A program made the position numbers and the translations under genes. Under the pieces are notes generated by a model that saw nothing but the letters and a program-made list of their open reading frames with translations, did no database searches and had not been told where the DNA came from. Shown piece by piece: positions 9,739 through 19,432 of a stretch of DNA of 64,000 nt. Every line of letters begins with the position of its first letter. Position 1 is the first letter of the stretch. The stretch comes from Proteobacteria bacterium UBA7415 (lineage in GTDB: Bacteria > Pseudomonadota > Gammaproteobacteria > Arenicellales > Arenicellaceae), in the NCBI GenBank assembly GCA_002470515.1, contig DKML01000016.1, forward strand, positions 124,001-188,000, in the 5' to 3' direction.

Positions 9739-9864
9739 GATGTTCCTCAGTTTGGAAAGTTGAGTGCCGAAACACTCGGTGCTTGTTCAATGGTTCTTGT
9801 TCAATGCTTCTAGTTCAGTAATTGTTCAAATTGCGTCGGTTAAGTTACTAAAGTTGAAGTGACT

Positions 9865-10692
9865 TTATTCAGTAATGCCTAACAACGATTTGGTCATGGT
9901 AATGAGATCCAAATAATAGGCGTCGATAAATTCTTCACGTTGTTGATTGGTCTGTAGTTCTCTGCTTTGCAGCTGCGTTTTCCAAGGCTTCAAATACCAG
10001 TCCTCAAGTAGCACAACAATACTGTTCGCTATGGCTCTTGGGTTGTTGGCTGTAAACTGGCCAGACTCAATCCCTGCTTCTATTTGACCTTGAAAGCTGT
10101 CAATCGCGTCTAACTCAATACGAGTCGAGGCTTGCTGTTGGTCCACGGGCAAACTGCGGGTTTCAAAGTAGAGAAAGAAGTACCACGGCTGCAATAGTGT
10201 ACTTGCGTATAGGTGGTACCTAAGACTCTGTTCGATCTGCGTCCACAACGAATCTGATGCTTTAGCGTGGTCTCGGGTCATTTGACTACTTAACCGGACA
10301 ATGTCCGCTACCATTAACACGATGTCTTCTTTGCGCCCTATGCATGAATAGATTGCTCCCATGCTCATCTCAGTCTTCTTAGACAAATCGCGTAGCGACA
10401 TGCGACTAAAACCTGAATTAGCCGAAATCTCAAATGTCGCTGTGAGAATCTTCTCCAAATTTGCAACCGCAAATTTAGCCTTCTGGGTCTGAATAACATC
10501 ACCATGCCGCTCAAAAAGCCCTGTGTACAAAGCCTCTTCCTGTAAGGGAAACGTCTCTAGGAAGCGCGTGTACGAGCTGGTGTCCACTCTTAATAGCTCA
10601 GCGCTATCTGAGGTAGTCCTCGTCAAGGCGCTGGTAGAAACTGAATGTCGTTCCAAAGCCCCACCGTTTTTAACACCGCTCAATTCATGCAT
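9865..10692 (-). CDS. TetR/AcrR-family transcriptional regulator
   Basis: The DNA-binding helix-turn-helix lies unusually far in, at about residues 80-125 (ILTATFEISANSGFSRMSLR then KKTEMSMGAIYSCIGRKEDI), after an N-terminal extension of about 75 residues that I do not recognise. The C-terminal two-thirds is helical, as in ligand-binding TetR domains. It precedes and is co-directional with the acyl-CoA dehydrogenase, so a fatty-acyl-CoA-responsive regulator of that gene is a reasonable inference. A 14-base inverted repeat at 10714-10727 lies just upstream of the start and may be its operator. The extension could instead mean that the true start is further downstream. Confidence 0.85.
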   Translation of the reverse strand: MHELSGVKNGGALERHSVSTSALTRTTSDSAELLRVDTSSYTRFLETFPLQEEALYTGLFERHGDVIQTQKAKFAVANLEKILTATFEISANSGFSRMSLRDLSKKTEMSMGAIYSCIGRKEDIVLMVADIVRLSSQMTRDHAKASDSLWTQIEQSLRYHLYASTLLQPWYFFLYFETRSLPVDQQQASTRIELDAIDSFQGQIEAGIESGQFTANNPRAIANSIVVLLEDWYLKPWKTQLQSRELQTNQQREEFIDAYYLDLITMTKSLLGITE

Positions 10693-10713
10693 TTGCGAAT
10701 CCTATCACGAAAA

Positions 10714-10727
10714 CGAACGAGCGTTCG
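10714..10727. promoter_or_regulatory. Inverted repeat, candidate TetR operator
   Basis: Arms CGAACG and CGTTCG are separated by two bases, about 22 bases upstream of the TetR start codon. The position and symmetry fit an autoregulatory site. The carrier gene at 10885 is divergent and could share it. No footprint can be inferred from sequence alone. Confidence 0.5.
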
Positions 10728-10884
10728 CTTTATTTTCACATTTGAGGTTTAACCCGACAATCATTTGCTCGAAGAATTTGGGTCACTAAACCTCGAAACG
10801 CGTCCATATGGATTAAACTATCCGACAAGCCAAAACAATGTAGCAAGAACAACTCTCTAGTTCCGACCACCTCAAGACGTACCG

Positions 10885-12210
10885 ATGAAACTGATCTCGC
10901 TTAAGAAAAATGAAGTAGCGCCATTATTGATGGCCTGCCTGCACTTTTATTTGATCTTGTGCACTTATTACATTATCCGTCCGATACGCGCTGAAATGGC
11001 CGTGGCAAATGGTGTCGACAACATTCAATGGTTGTTTCTACTTACCATGTTAGTGCTGCTTGCCATAGCCCCAATCTTTGGCTGGATTACATCGCGCTAT
11101 CGAACCCGCCAGTTCTTGTCGTACATCACCCTATTCTTCGCCTTTAATCTTGTCGTGTTCTACTTTTTGTTTCTGGATCCGCAAAGACCCGCCTGGGTTA
11201 CTAGAGCATTTTACGTTTGGGTAAATGCGTTCAGCATGTTTATCGTGTCGTTGTTCTGGAGCTTCATGAATGACATTTTCGAGACGAAGCAAGCTCGCAG
11301 ACTCTTTGCGTTTATTACTGCTGGGGGTACGGCAGGCGCAATCTCAGGCCCATTGATAACATCTTCTTTAGTTGAAGGAATGGGACTAGCCCCTTTGCTA
11401 CTCATTTCTGCAACCACACTCACCACGTCTACATTGACCATCCGATGGCTCGTTAACTGGCGCAAATCTCAAAGTGTTTTGAGTGCTAAAGCAAATGAAG
11501 CAAGCGCGTCCATCGCCACTGACCGTAAACTAGACACTGATGAAATAGGCAAACCTAAAGATAGCAAATTTGGTGACTCCCTTGGTGGCGGCGCACTGAG
11601 TGGTTTAAAGCTAATCCTTAACTCACCTTACTTACTGGCGATTTGCGTATTCATCACTCTTTACGCTGTGAGTATTACTTTCGTAGTCATCCAACAAGCT
11701 GAACTTATAGAACAGACATACTCTGATCCAACACAAAGAACCAAACTATTTGCTCAGATCGATCTTGGAGTAAACGTATTAACGCTCCTAATACAGATCT
11801 TTGTGACCAGTAAATTGCTTGAGTGGCTAGGCTTTAGAACGACCTTATTGATTATCCCATTGGGTATCACGATAGGCTTCGGTTTGATCGCCGTTATGCC
11901 TATGCTGCCCATCTTGATTGCTGTTGAAGTATTTCGCCGCGCTGGTGACTACGCCATTATGAAACCTGCGCGAGAACTGTTGTTTTCGGTTGTCAGCCGT
12001 GAGGAAAAATATAAGTCAAAGAACTTTATCGACACTGCGATATTACGCACTGGCGACACCATCTCGTCTTGGCTCTATAACGGCGTAAAAATTCTAGGCG
12101 CTGGAGGCACGGCAATCCCGGCCATTAGCATGGCTATTGGTTGTGCATGGTGCGTGGTTGCGTTCTGGTTAGGCAACCAATATAAACAACGTCAAAAAGA
12201 TCAATCGTAA
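10885..12210 (+). CDS. ATP/ADP translocase-like (NTT/Tlc family) membrane carrier
   Basis: A 441-residue polytopic protein with about 12 hydrophobic segments. Features typical of the bacterial nucleotide-transporter family are the opening EVAPLLMACLHFYLILCTYY with IRPIRAEMAV, the loop WSFMNDIFETKQARRLFAFI followed by AGGTAGAISGP, and the late ALIMKPARELLF-like stretch (YAIMKPARELLFSVVSREEK). Parasites use such carriers to import host ATP, but free-living bacteria also carry homologues of unknown substrate. The ATG at 10885 lacks a strong ribosome binding site. Its last 10 bases overlap the end of cydB on the other strand, with no terminator between. The family call is reasonable; the substrate is unknown. 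Confidence 0.75.
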   Translation: MKLISLKKNEVAPLLMACLHFYLILCTYYIIRPIRAEMAVANGVDNIQWLFLLTMLVLLAIAPIFGWITSRYRTRQFLSYITLFFAFNLVVFYFLFLDPQRPAWVTRAFYVWVNAFSMFIVSLFWSFMNDIFETKQARRLFAFITAGGTAGAISGPLITSSLVEGMGLAPLLLISATTLTTSTLTIRWLVNWRKSQSVLSAKANEASASIATDRKLDTDEIGKPKDSKFGDSLGGGALSGLKLILNSPYLLAICVFITLYAVSITFVVIQQAELIEQTYSDPTQRTKLFAQIDLGVNVLTLLIQIFVTSKLLEWLGFRTTLLIIPLGITIGFGLIAVMPMLPILIAVEVFRRAGDYAIMKPARELLFSVVSREEKYKSKNFIDTAILRTGDTISSWLYNGVKILGAGGTAIPAISMAIGCAWCVVAFWLGNQYKQRQKDQS

Positions 12211-13196
12211 GTAAGCTCAGAAGCCTTGCCCGAAAAAACTCGGTAGACAAAAATCGTATAAACGAAAATGCAAGGCAGTGCGATTACTACGCCGACAAAC
12301 GTAAACTTCAGTGAGCTGGTATGCGCTGCGGCCTCCCAAATCGTCAGTTGTCCAATAATAATGTCTGGAAAAATACTGTAGGCCAGCCCCAAAGCGGCCA
12401 TCACACAAATAATCACGGGGCACATAAATATCATCCATGGATTTGTCATTAGAAGCTGTTCTGGGGTTCGGCTGAGTAGAACATAAAGTAGGCTTAACGC
12501 TATAACCGAAGCGATAGGAATAGGTAAAAGGCCAATAAACTGCGGCAGCTGAAACCAACGATCTGCAATGACTTGACTAACCAACGGCGTCGCGATTGAT
12601 ACGAGCAACAAGCCAACCGCCATCGGTGAAAGGCTTTTCTTCGCCCATACAGCTGCTTTTAGAAACAGTTCGTCTTCTGTCTTTATCATCAGCCAGCTGG
12701 CGCCCAATACGCAATACAAAGCCGGTAGACAAAGCGCTATAAGGATAGAGAACACCATGTTCAGCTGAGTGTGTTCGAGACCGGTAATGTAAGAACCTAA
12801 CATCCAACCTTGCGCAGTTGAAGCCAGCAGCGAACCAACAAAGAAAAGTTGATTCCACATAGCTTTACGATGAGATCCGGCCTTTACCCGGAAATCGAAC
12901 GCCACGCCACGCAGTATAAGACCCAATAACATAACGGTAGCCGGCACATATAGGGACGTTAAGATAATGCCGTGCGCCGCAGGGAACGCGATTAGCAATA
13001 CCCCTACTCCGAGCACAATCCATGTTTCGTTGGCATCCCAGAAAGGACCGATCGAGGCAATCATGACATCTTTCTCTTTGTCGCTCGCTAACGGCAACAA
13101 CAGACCTACACCTAAGTCGTAGCCATCTAGAATCACATAAAGCAGTAAAGCCAAGCCCATTATTGCGACAAAAATTATCGGTAATAGAGCTTCCAT
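12201..13196 (-). CDS. cydB: Cytochrome bd-type quinol oxidase subunit II
   Basis: Subunit II of the bd-type terminal oxidase, an inner-membrane quinol:O2 oxidoreductase with high oxygen affinity. The 331 residues give eight or nine transmembrane segments. The N-terminus carries the family signature LLLYVILDGYDLGVGLLLP, then GPFWDANETWIVLGVG, with RGVAFDFR near residue 92. The start codon overlaps the cydA stop (TAATG), so the two are translated as a pair. No CydX-like small ORF was found after it; the gene runs directly into the convergent carrier gene. Confidence 0.95.
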   Translation of the reverse strand: MEALLPIIFVAIMGLALLLYVILDGYDLGVGLLLPLASDKEKDVMIASIGPFWDANETWIVLGVGVLLIAFPAAHGIILTSLYVPATVMLLGLILRGVAFDFRVKAGSHRKAMWNQLFFVGSLLASTAQGWMLGSYITGLEHTQLNMVFSILIALCLPALYCVLGASWLMIKTEDELFLKAAVWAKKSLSPMAVGLLLVSIATPLVSQVIADRWFQLPQFIGLLPIPIASVIALSLLYVLLSRTPEQLLMTNPWMIFMCPVIICVMAALGLAYSIFPDIIIGQLTIWEAAAHTSSLKFTFVGVVIALPCIFVYTIFVYRVFSGKASELTYD

Positions 13197-14551
13197 TAGA
13201 TGCGCCCTCCTGATTGAAGATCGTATTCGTGCACGGGTGTACCTTTTAATGACAACGCAGGCTTGCTCGACATATAGAACAATGTGCTTATGTAACTGAC
13301 TAACAAGAATGCATAGATAAGAACGTAGGCTGTGAGACTGGCGATCAATACCTGAGGTTCGTGGTCAGCAACAACATCCGCAGTGCGAATGAGCCCATTC
13401 ACCACCCAAGGTTGACGACCAATCTCTGTAACATACCAACCCGCTAACACAGCAACCCAACCGGCAAAGGTCATTCCGACCAGAACTCTTAAACCCGTTG
13501 TCTCCAATTCACGACCACGTAACAGCTTAATCGAGGACAACCAACTGACCAGTATCATAAGTAGGCCCATGCCTACCATGACACGAAACGCAAAGAATAC
13601 CGGCGCGACGGGAGGATGCTCTCCAACAAAGTCGTTGAGTCCCTTCACTTCGCCATCTAAATCATGCGTCAATATCAAGCTCGCCATTTTTGGCACCTTT
13701 AATGCGTAATGCGTTGTGCGCTGTTCTTCGTCAGGGATGCCGAACAACGTTAGCGCTGCGCCTGATTGTGTATCCCAAATACCCTCCATAGCCGCCACCT
13801 TAGCGGGCTGATGCTCAAGGGTGTTTAGGCCATGTAAGTCGCCAATAAATACTTGGGTTGGCGTTAGTACGGCCGCGCACAGTATTGCCACCTTCAACAC
13901 ACTACGCGTACCTGGACCACCAACCCCTTTAAGTAACCGCCACGCACTGACTCCGGCCACCAAAAAAACCGCTGTGATTAGGCAGGCTACAAACATATGT
14001 GCAAGTCGATAACCGAACGAGGGGTTGAAAATAACGGCAAGCCAATTTTCGGCGATTAGCACTCCGTTCTCAAAGGTATAACCCGCCGGTGTCTGCATCC
14101 AAGAATTAAGACTCAGTATCCAAAACGCAGAAAGCGAGGTGCCTAATGCAACCATAGAGGTTGCGAGTAAATGAACACGGTTGGAAACGCGGCGACGACC
14201 GAACAGCATTATTCCAAGAAATGAGGCTTCGAGGAAAAATGCGGTGAGGACTTCGTAACCTAAAAGAGGCCCCGCTATATTGCCAGCCTGTTCCATAAAG
14301 CCTGGCCAATTGGTACCAAACTGAAAGCTCATCACAATGCCTGTCACCACGCCCAATGCAAAAGTGAGGGCAAATACCTTTACCCAAAAGGCGTAGATGT
14401 AGTCCCAGTGATCATCACCAGTTTGTGTGTATCGAATACGAAAGAAAAGCAGAAAATAGGCTAAGCCTATAGTGATGGTAGGAAAAAGAATATGAAAACT
14501 AATATTGAGCGCAAACTGGATTCGCGCTAACAAGAATGGATCAAGCTCCAT
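13196..14551 (-). CDS. cydA: Cytochrome bd-type quinol oxidase subunit I (short Q-loop, CIO-like)
   Basis: Subunit I binds hemes b558, b595 and d. The His ligand is in NISFHILFPTITIG near residue 20, conserved Glu residues sit in GYEVLTAFFLEASF near 98-111, and the quinol-site motif reads GRQPWVV. Q-loop Lys and Glu are kept in AKVAAMEGIWDT. At 451 residues it lacks the roughly 60-residue Q-loop insertion of E. coli CydA, so it belongs to the short-loop, cyanide-insensitive-oxidase-like group. A good ribosome binding site (GGAGG, 6 bases upstream) supports the ATG at 14551. It is the first gene of a two-gene operon with cydB. Confidence 0.96.
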   Translation of the reverse strand: MELDPFLLARIQFALNISFHILFPTITIGLAYFLLFFRIRYTQTGDDHWDYIYAFWVKVFALTFALGVVTGIVMSFQFGTNWPGFMEQAGNIAGPLLGYEVLTAFFLEASFLGIMLFGRRRVSNRVHLLATSMVALGTSLSAFWILSLNSWMQTPAGYTFENGVLIAENWLAVIFNPSFGYRLAHMFVACLITAVFLVAGVSAWRLLKGVGGPGTRSVLKVAILCAAVLTPTQVFIGDLHGLNTLEHQPAKVAAMEGIWDTQSGAALTLFGIPDEEQRTTHYALKVPKMASLILTHDLDGEVKGLNDFVGEHPPVAPVFFAFRVMVGMGLLMILVSWLSSIKLLRGRELETTGLRVLVGMTFAGWVAVLAGWYVTEIGRQPWVVNGLIRTADVVADHEPQVLIASLTAYVLIYAFLLVSYISTLFYMSSKPALSLKGTPVHEYDLQSGGRI

Positions 14552-14811
14552 TACAACCTCCGCGATGTTAGCTGTTGAGCTGAGTATACCGAGCGTTTAG
14601 AAAACAACACATGACATCGGGCGATGATGCCCATAGCGTCAGGCAATATCTAAGTTGCCTGTGATCAAACGAATGAACCAAGGTGCCTGTTTCCAGACAC
14701 GCATTCACGTTCGTTGAGCAACTGCTTAATACGGCAAAGTGCAGCGAACAAGGGACACCCATTTTTCGTAAAGGCGACCTTTAGCCATAATCTATATTTG
14801 GAAATTGTTGG

Positions 14812-15879
14812 CTATAGCAATAATAGAGAATGGATCGGTGCCATAACCGGAACACACTGCTTTGGTTGTGGTGGCCGTTCATCCAGAAAGCTTGGAGTCG
14901 TCTGCGAGTTAGCGGTAAAAGTAGCGTCTAACACGGCGGACAAGTCTCCACATTGCTCAGAGCCAGTGCCGCTCCCCGTTATAGAGTTTCCGTTAACATT
15001 GCCTAACACGTTGATCGTCACGTTGCATGCCTCTCCAAACAATTGTTTCTGCAATGTAAAGCTACCGGTAAAATTGCCGTTCGCGTTAACTTGCGACTGC
15101 ATTTGTTCCTCATCGACTAACATAACGAGTGAACGATCGTCTTTTACGCTTACACTAAGTGGCTCATCGACAAAAAATGGCCATATTTCGTCAGTCGGTG
15201 TAACAACCGTAACAGTCCCGCCAACCACACCATTGTATATGTGCGTATTATTTTCCGGTTCTGGCTCAACGCACTCTTCTTCAGGTTCAGGTTCCGGTTC
15301 AGGTTCCGGTTCAGGTGGATCGACAATAATTCCATCATCATCAATCTCGGTAACAGGTCCAACCCCCCATTTATAGAGATACACGTTAGACCGTTCTCGA
15401 ACGTTAACGTCATTAAGGTTTCGACGAGCCATACCACTCACCATGAAAGCAATTACCTCGCCTTGATTGGGAGTCCAAACGTAACTGCCCGATTTAAATG
15501 GAGCCAAACCCACTTGCGTCCCGTTAACGGTATAAGGCCCCTTAATAATCTGGTCGAACCGCATGTATTCAAAGGTTGCTGCATTCCAGACACCGTTGAA
15601 GCGTGCGAAAACCCATGCAGAGGCATTGCAACAATCGCTCTGTAAAATACTGTGCAATTTTTTATCCCAGACAGCACGTTTGCTATTTATGATGCGAAGG
15701 GCTGATGAGTTGTGGCTAACGGATAATGTCGCCGTTTCCGCCCATGTTGCTACTACCGCCGGATCGCGCCAAACCACACCTTCAAAATCATCCGGAAAAG
15801 CAGCTTGAGCGACACTATGAAGGAAAGCGTAAGTTACTAAAACGCCTATAGAAAGACTTAAAAGTCTAGTCTTGTACAT
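14812..15879 (-). CDS. Secreted protein of unknown function with Pro-Glu repeat linker
   Basis: From the ATG at 15879 (ribosome binding site GAGGAT 7 bases upstream) a signal peptide is clear: MYKTRLLSLSIGVLVTYAFL, with likely cleavage after a VAQA site. A first domain (about residues 30-190, rich in W and aromatic residues) is joined by a (PE)n linker to a second, Gly/Thr/Asn-rich beta domain with two cysteine pairs. I do not recognise either domain. The second domain has the same general style (beta strands ending in ITGSGTGSEQCG) as the lipoprotein at 20967. A farther upstream ATG at 15906 has no good binding site. The gene stands alone, probably exported to the periplasm or beyond. Confidence 0.7.
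   Translation of the reverse strand: MYKTRLLSLSIGVLVTYAFLHSVAQAAFPDDFEGVVWRDPAVVATWAETATLSVSHNSSALRIINSKRAVWDKKLHSILQSDCCNASAWVFARFNGVWNAATFEYMRFDQIIKGPYTVNGTQVGLAPFKSGSYVWTPNQGEVIAFMVSGMARRNLNDVNVRERSNVYLYKWGVGPVTEIDDDGIIVDPPEPEPEPEPEPEEECVEPEPENNTHIYNGVVGGTVTVVTPTDEIWPFFVDEPLSVSVKDDRSLVMLVDEEQMQSQVNANGNFTGSFTLQKQLFGEACNVTINVLGNVNGNSITGSGTGSEQCGDLSAVLDATFTANSQTTPSFLDERPPQPKQCVPVMAPIHSLLLL
15286..15315. repeat. In-frame short repeat coding for the Pro-Glu linker
   Basis: A 12-base unit (GGTTCAGGTTCC on the plus strand) is repeated about two and a half times. It codes for alternating Pro and Glu in the minus-strand protein. The unit length is a multiple of three, so copy-number change would lengthen the linker without a frameshift. 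Confidence 0.85.
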
Positions 15880-16420
15880 GATCAAAATCCTCGATTGGGC
15901 AAACATTGGAGCTTTTCATTATACCAAGTGTTGTCACTAATAATTTGAAACGACCTTGATCATTAATACTAAAGGGGGTTTTACCGAGAAATTCGGGAAA
16001 AAAAGTGGTTTTCGAGACTTTCGGTCAAGAATTTTCGCGTGTGCTGAGCCTCTTTGATAATGAGAGTGAGTATAGAAATCGCTCGAAGCTTCTATACAAC
16101 CTGACTCGAGATTCACATAAGTTCGCCTGTCGCGCTTAAAACAATTATGCCAATCGCGCAAAACTTAAATGCGAACACAAGAAAGCGAGAAGTAGGATAC
16201 AAACATTAAGACCCACTCTACAGGACTGCAGTCAAGGGTTTGACATCCATAGGTCTTGATCTTAGCTCTCAAACATTAACCAAGGTTTACCAGGGTAACT
16301 TTACCCCGGCATCCCCACCCCGACCACAAGTTGGTTGTCCACCCTCTAGTCTATGGCCGGGTCTTTGATACTCAAACCTTACTGAGCTTTCTTAGTGAAC
16401 TGAAAGAAAGGACACTAGGT
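15880..16420. other. Intergenic region, no gene recognised
   Basis: About 540 bases between acnB and the secreted-protein gene, both on the minus strand. Short open frames here do not look like protein. A small hairpin GGGTAA-CT-TTACCC lies near 16292-16306, downstream of acnB, without a clear T-run. The part nearest 15900 must hold the promoter of the secreted protein. Confidence 0.5.
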
Positions 16421-19015
16421 TTATGCGGCGCCTTCTAGAACCACTTCATTCGCGATGTTTTGATAATGAGGCAGCTCGTTAAAGTTGAGGTACTTATAAA
16501 TATCATCTGCAACTGTATCTATGTTCTTAGCAATATCTAAATACTCAGTAACGCTCGGCAAGCGACCTAGCACAGCCGCAACAGCAGCCAATTCGGCAGA
16601 CGCCAGATAGACATCGGCACCATCCCCTAAGCGGTTGGGGAAATTTCGAGTTGAGGTCGACACTACTGTAGAGTTTGCAGCGACCCGCGCTTGATTACCC
16701 ATACACAGCGAACATCCCGGCATTTCAGTACGAGCACCGGAACGTCCGAATGTGGCGTAGTGTCCTTCAGCAATCAACTGCGCCTCGTCCATTTTAGTCG
16801 GTGGCACGATCCAAGTACGGGTTGGTACTGGTTCGCCCATCTCTTCAAACAGCATTGCCGCTGCTCGAAAGTGACCAATATTAGTCATACAAGAACCGAT
16901 GAACACTTCGTCAACCTTAACTTCGCCACCCGCCAAAATCTCGGAAAGCTCTTTAGCGTCATCTGGGTCATTGGGGCAACATAAAATCGGATCCTTAACT
17001 TGATCAAGATCGATCTCAATGATTTCTGCATACTCAGCATCTTCATCAGCTTCCAATAACTCTGGATTTGCCAACCATTTTTCCATTTCGTAGATGCGTC
17101 GAGTAATCGTGCGAACGTCACCATAGCCTTCTGCAATCATCCACTTGAGCATGGTGATGTTAGAAGTGATGTATTCAATAATCGGTTCTTTGTTTAACTT
17201 AATCGTACAGCCACCTGCAGAGCGCTCTGCAGAGGCATCGGCTAACTCAAATGCTTGCTCTACTTTTAGATCTGGCAATCCTTCGATCTCTAGCACACGT
17301 CCGGAAAATATATTCTTCTTGCCTTCTTTCTCTACAGTGAGCAGGCCTTGCTTAATTGCAAACAAAGGAATGGCATGTACTAAGTCGCGTAATGTAATGC
17401 CTGGCTGCATCTTGCCTTTAAATCGAACCAATACAGATTCAGGCATATCCAACGGCATTACTCCTGTTGCCGCTGCGAAAGCTACAAGCCCAGATCCCGC
17501 TGGAAAAGAAATACCAATTGGAAAACGCGTATGCGAATCACCACCTGTACCAACCGTATCCGGTAATAACATGCGGTTTAACCAAGAATGGATAATGCCA
17601 TCACCGGGCTTCAGTGAAACCCCACCTCGATTCATAATAAAGTCAGGTAGGTTAGCGTGCGTCGTCACGTCAACCGGCTTAGGATAGGCTGCTGTGTGAC
17701 AAAATGACTGCATCACTAGATCAGCTGTAAATCCGATACACGCTAAATCTTTTAGCTCGTCTCGAGTCATAGGACCAGTTGTATCTTGCGAACCTACTGT
17801 TGTCATTTTTGGCTCGCAATACTGCTCAGGGCGTACACCTTCTAAGCCACATGCACGACCAACCATTTTTTGTGCCAGTGTAAAGCCTTTGCCCGTATCT
17901 TTTACTGGGTCAGCTTGACGGAACAGCTCAGAGACACCGAGTCCCAAAGAGTCGCGTGCACGACCGGTAAGACCCCGCCCAATAATCAATGGAATACGAC
18001 CACCTGCGCGAACCTCGTCTAGCAAAACCTCAGTCTTAAGCTCAAACGTGGATATAACTTCGTCAGTACCGTGTCGTTTAACCACTCCCTCATACGGGAA
18101 CACATCAATCACATCACCCATCTCCATTTTGGAAACATCCATTTCGATCGGCAATGCGCCCGAATCTTCCATGGTGTTATAAAAAATAGGCGCTATCTTG
18201 GCGCCAAAACAATACCCGCCATCGCGCTTATTGGGGATAAACGGAATGTCATCCCCCATAGTCCAAAGCACAGAGTTAGTGGCTGACTTGCGCGAAGAAC
18301 CGGTACCCACCACGTCACCTACATAAGCGACTGGAAAACCTTTTTGCTTTAGTTCTTCAATTTTACCTAAAGCGTCGCCATTTACATCAAAGCCATCGCG
18401 AGGCATTTTGAGCATCGCAAGGGCATGCAATGGAATGTCAGGACGCGACCACGCGTCTGGCGCTGGAGACAGATCATCTGTATTCGTTTCACCGGGAACC
18501 ATAAATACGGTCACTGTGATTTTTTCTTCTACAACTGGACGACTCGTAAACCACTCGGCATCAGCCCATGACTGAATAACTTCTTTAGCCCATTTGTTAC
18601 CCCCATCTGCTTTTTCCTTTACGTCATAAAACGCTTCGAACATGAGCAATGTGTGTTTAAGACTCTCTGCTGCTTCGTCAGCCAATTTAGGAATATCCAG
18701 CGCTTGGATAAGTGGTTGAATATTATAACCACCCAACATGCTACCAAGAATGGTCGTTGCGCGTTCATCAGAAATCAGTTCGCAACTTACTTCGCCTTTA
18801 ACAACGGCGGCTAAAAAGCTGGCTTTAACGTAAGCGGCCTCGTCTACCCCAGCCGGAACGCGTTGCGTGAATAGCTCCATCAAGAAGTCTTCTTCTCCTG
18901 CAGGAGGATTCTTCAACAGTTCAATTAATGCAGCGACTTGTTCTGCGTTGAGGGGCGCGGGGACAATGCCCATTTCTGCGCGTTCTGCTACATGTGCTCG
19001 ATATTCTGCTAACAC
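16421..19015 (-). CDS. acnB: Aconitate hydratase B (also 2-methylisocitrate dehydratase)
   Basis: AcnB interconverts citrate and isocitrate in the TCA cycle through a 4Fe-4S cluster. The 864 residues match the length of E. coli AcnB (865). The N-terminal HEAT-like region, then the swivel domain ([20 protein letters not shown] and [16 protein letters not shown]), precede the catalytic core with [15 protein letters not shown] and [10 protein letters not shown]. Cluster cysteines are in [10 protein letters not shown] and [14 protein letters not shown]. The start is a GTG at 19015 with AAAGGAG 6 bases upstream. It is a single gene. A strong hairpin lies in its probable leader at 19075-19104. Confidence 0.97.
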   Translation of the reverse strand: MLAEYRAHVAERAEMGIVPAPLNAEQVAALIELLKNPPAGEEDFLMELFTQRVPAGVDEAAYVKASFLAAVVKGEVSCELISDERATTILGSMLGGYNIQPLIQALDIPKLADEAAESLKHTLLMFEAFYDVKEKADGGNKWAKEVIQSWADAEWFTSRPVVEEKITVTVFMVPGETNTDDLSPAPDAWSRPDIPLHALAMLKMPRDGFDVNGDALGKIEELKQKGFPVAYVGDVVGTGSSRKSATNSVLWTMGDDIPFIPNKRDGGYCFGAKIAPIFYNTMEDSGALPIEMDVSKMEMGDVIDVFPYEGVVKRHGTDEVISTFELKTEVLLDEVRAGGRIPLIIGRGLTGRARDSLGLGVSELFRQADPVKDTGKGFTLAQKMVGRACGLEGVRPEQYCEPKMTTVGSQDTTGPMTRDELKDLACIGFTADLVMQSFCHTAAYPKPVDVTTHANLPDFIMNRGGVSLKPGDGIIHSWLNRMLLPDTVGTGGDSHTRFPIGISFPAGSGLVAFAAATGVMPLDMPESVLVRFKGKMQPGITLRDLVHAIPLFAIKQGLLTVEKEGKKNIFSGRVLEIEGLPDLKVEQAFELADASAERSAGGCTIKLNKEPIIEYITSNITMLKWMIAEGYGDVRTITRRIYEMEKWLANPELLEADEDAEYAEIIEIDLDQVKDPILCCPNDPDDAKELSEILAGGEVKVDEVFIGSCMTNIGHFRAAAMLFEEMGEPVPTRTWIVPPTKMDEAQLIAEGHYATFGRSGARTEMPGCSLCMGNQARVAANSTVVSTSTRNFPNRLGDGADVYLASAELAAVAAVLGRLPSVTEYLDIAKNIDTVADDIYKYLNFNELPHYQNIANEVVLEGAA

Positions 19016-19432
19016 GACAACTCCTTTACCATGATGGTTTAGTTTGAGGATTATTTAATTACTTTCTTTTACGACAAGGCTACGCTTTAGCGTATCTAGC
19101 CTTGGCCACTAATATGGGGCTACTAGCTTAGCAAACTTTACCTTCTAAAATTAAATTAAGGTCAAATTCAGGCGGCACTCACCACTTTTATTGAAATCTA
19201 GCAAATACTCAAAAACCACTACGGTGTGGAAAGTGGGTATTTAAATACAGGCTCAATGCGTTTGTTCAATATAGTCATTAATATACTGATTCTTGAATGC
19301 TCTCGATTAGATGAGTACGCCAAGCCATTGTACATAACCATTTTACTATACGCTCCAACATGTTTGTAGTGATACAATGACGAGCTAAGATCGATTTAGG
19401 TCGATGGTCACTATCTAATGCGTGAATAGAGA
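19016..19432. other. Divergent promoter region between acnB and the CBS-domain gene
   Basis: About 417 bases with no gene I can support. It must contain the acnB promoter (minus strand) and that of the plus-strand gene at 19433. The only notable structure is the hairpin listed separately at 19075-19104. Confidence 0.5.
19075..19104 (-). promoter_or_regulatory. Stable hairpin in the acnB leader
   Basis: Outer arms CAAGGCTA and TAGCCTTG pair perfectly, and inner arms ACGCT/AGCGT can extend the stem around a TT turn. It lies 60 bases upstream of the acnB GTG. There is no T-run, so it is not an ordinary terminator; a leader structure affecting mRNA stability or translation is possible. Confidence 0.45.

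Noticed and set aside
10885..12210. Sign of an intracellular parasite genome
   Set aside because: One translocase-like carrier does not show that lifestyle; the window has full metabolic and repair gene sets and normal spacing.
14714..15376. Long plus-strand Ser/Gly/Thr-rich frame opposite the secreted-protein gene
   Set aside because: It is the complement of the gene on the minus strand, which has a signal peptide and a good ribosome binding site. The Ser-Gly repeat is just the reverse of the Pro-Glu repeat.
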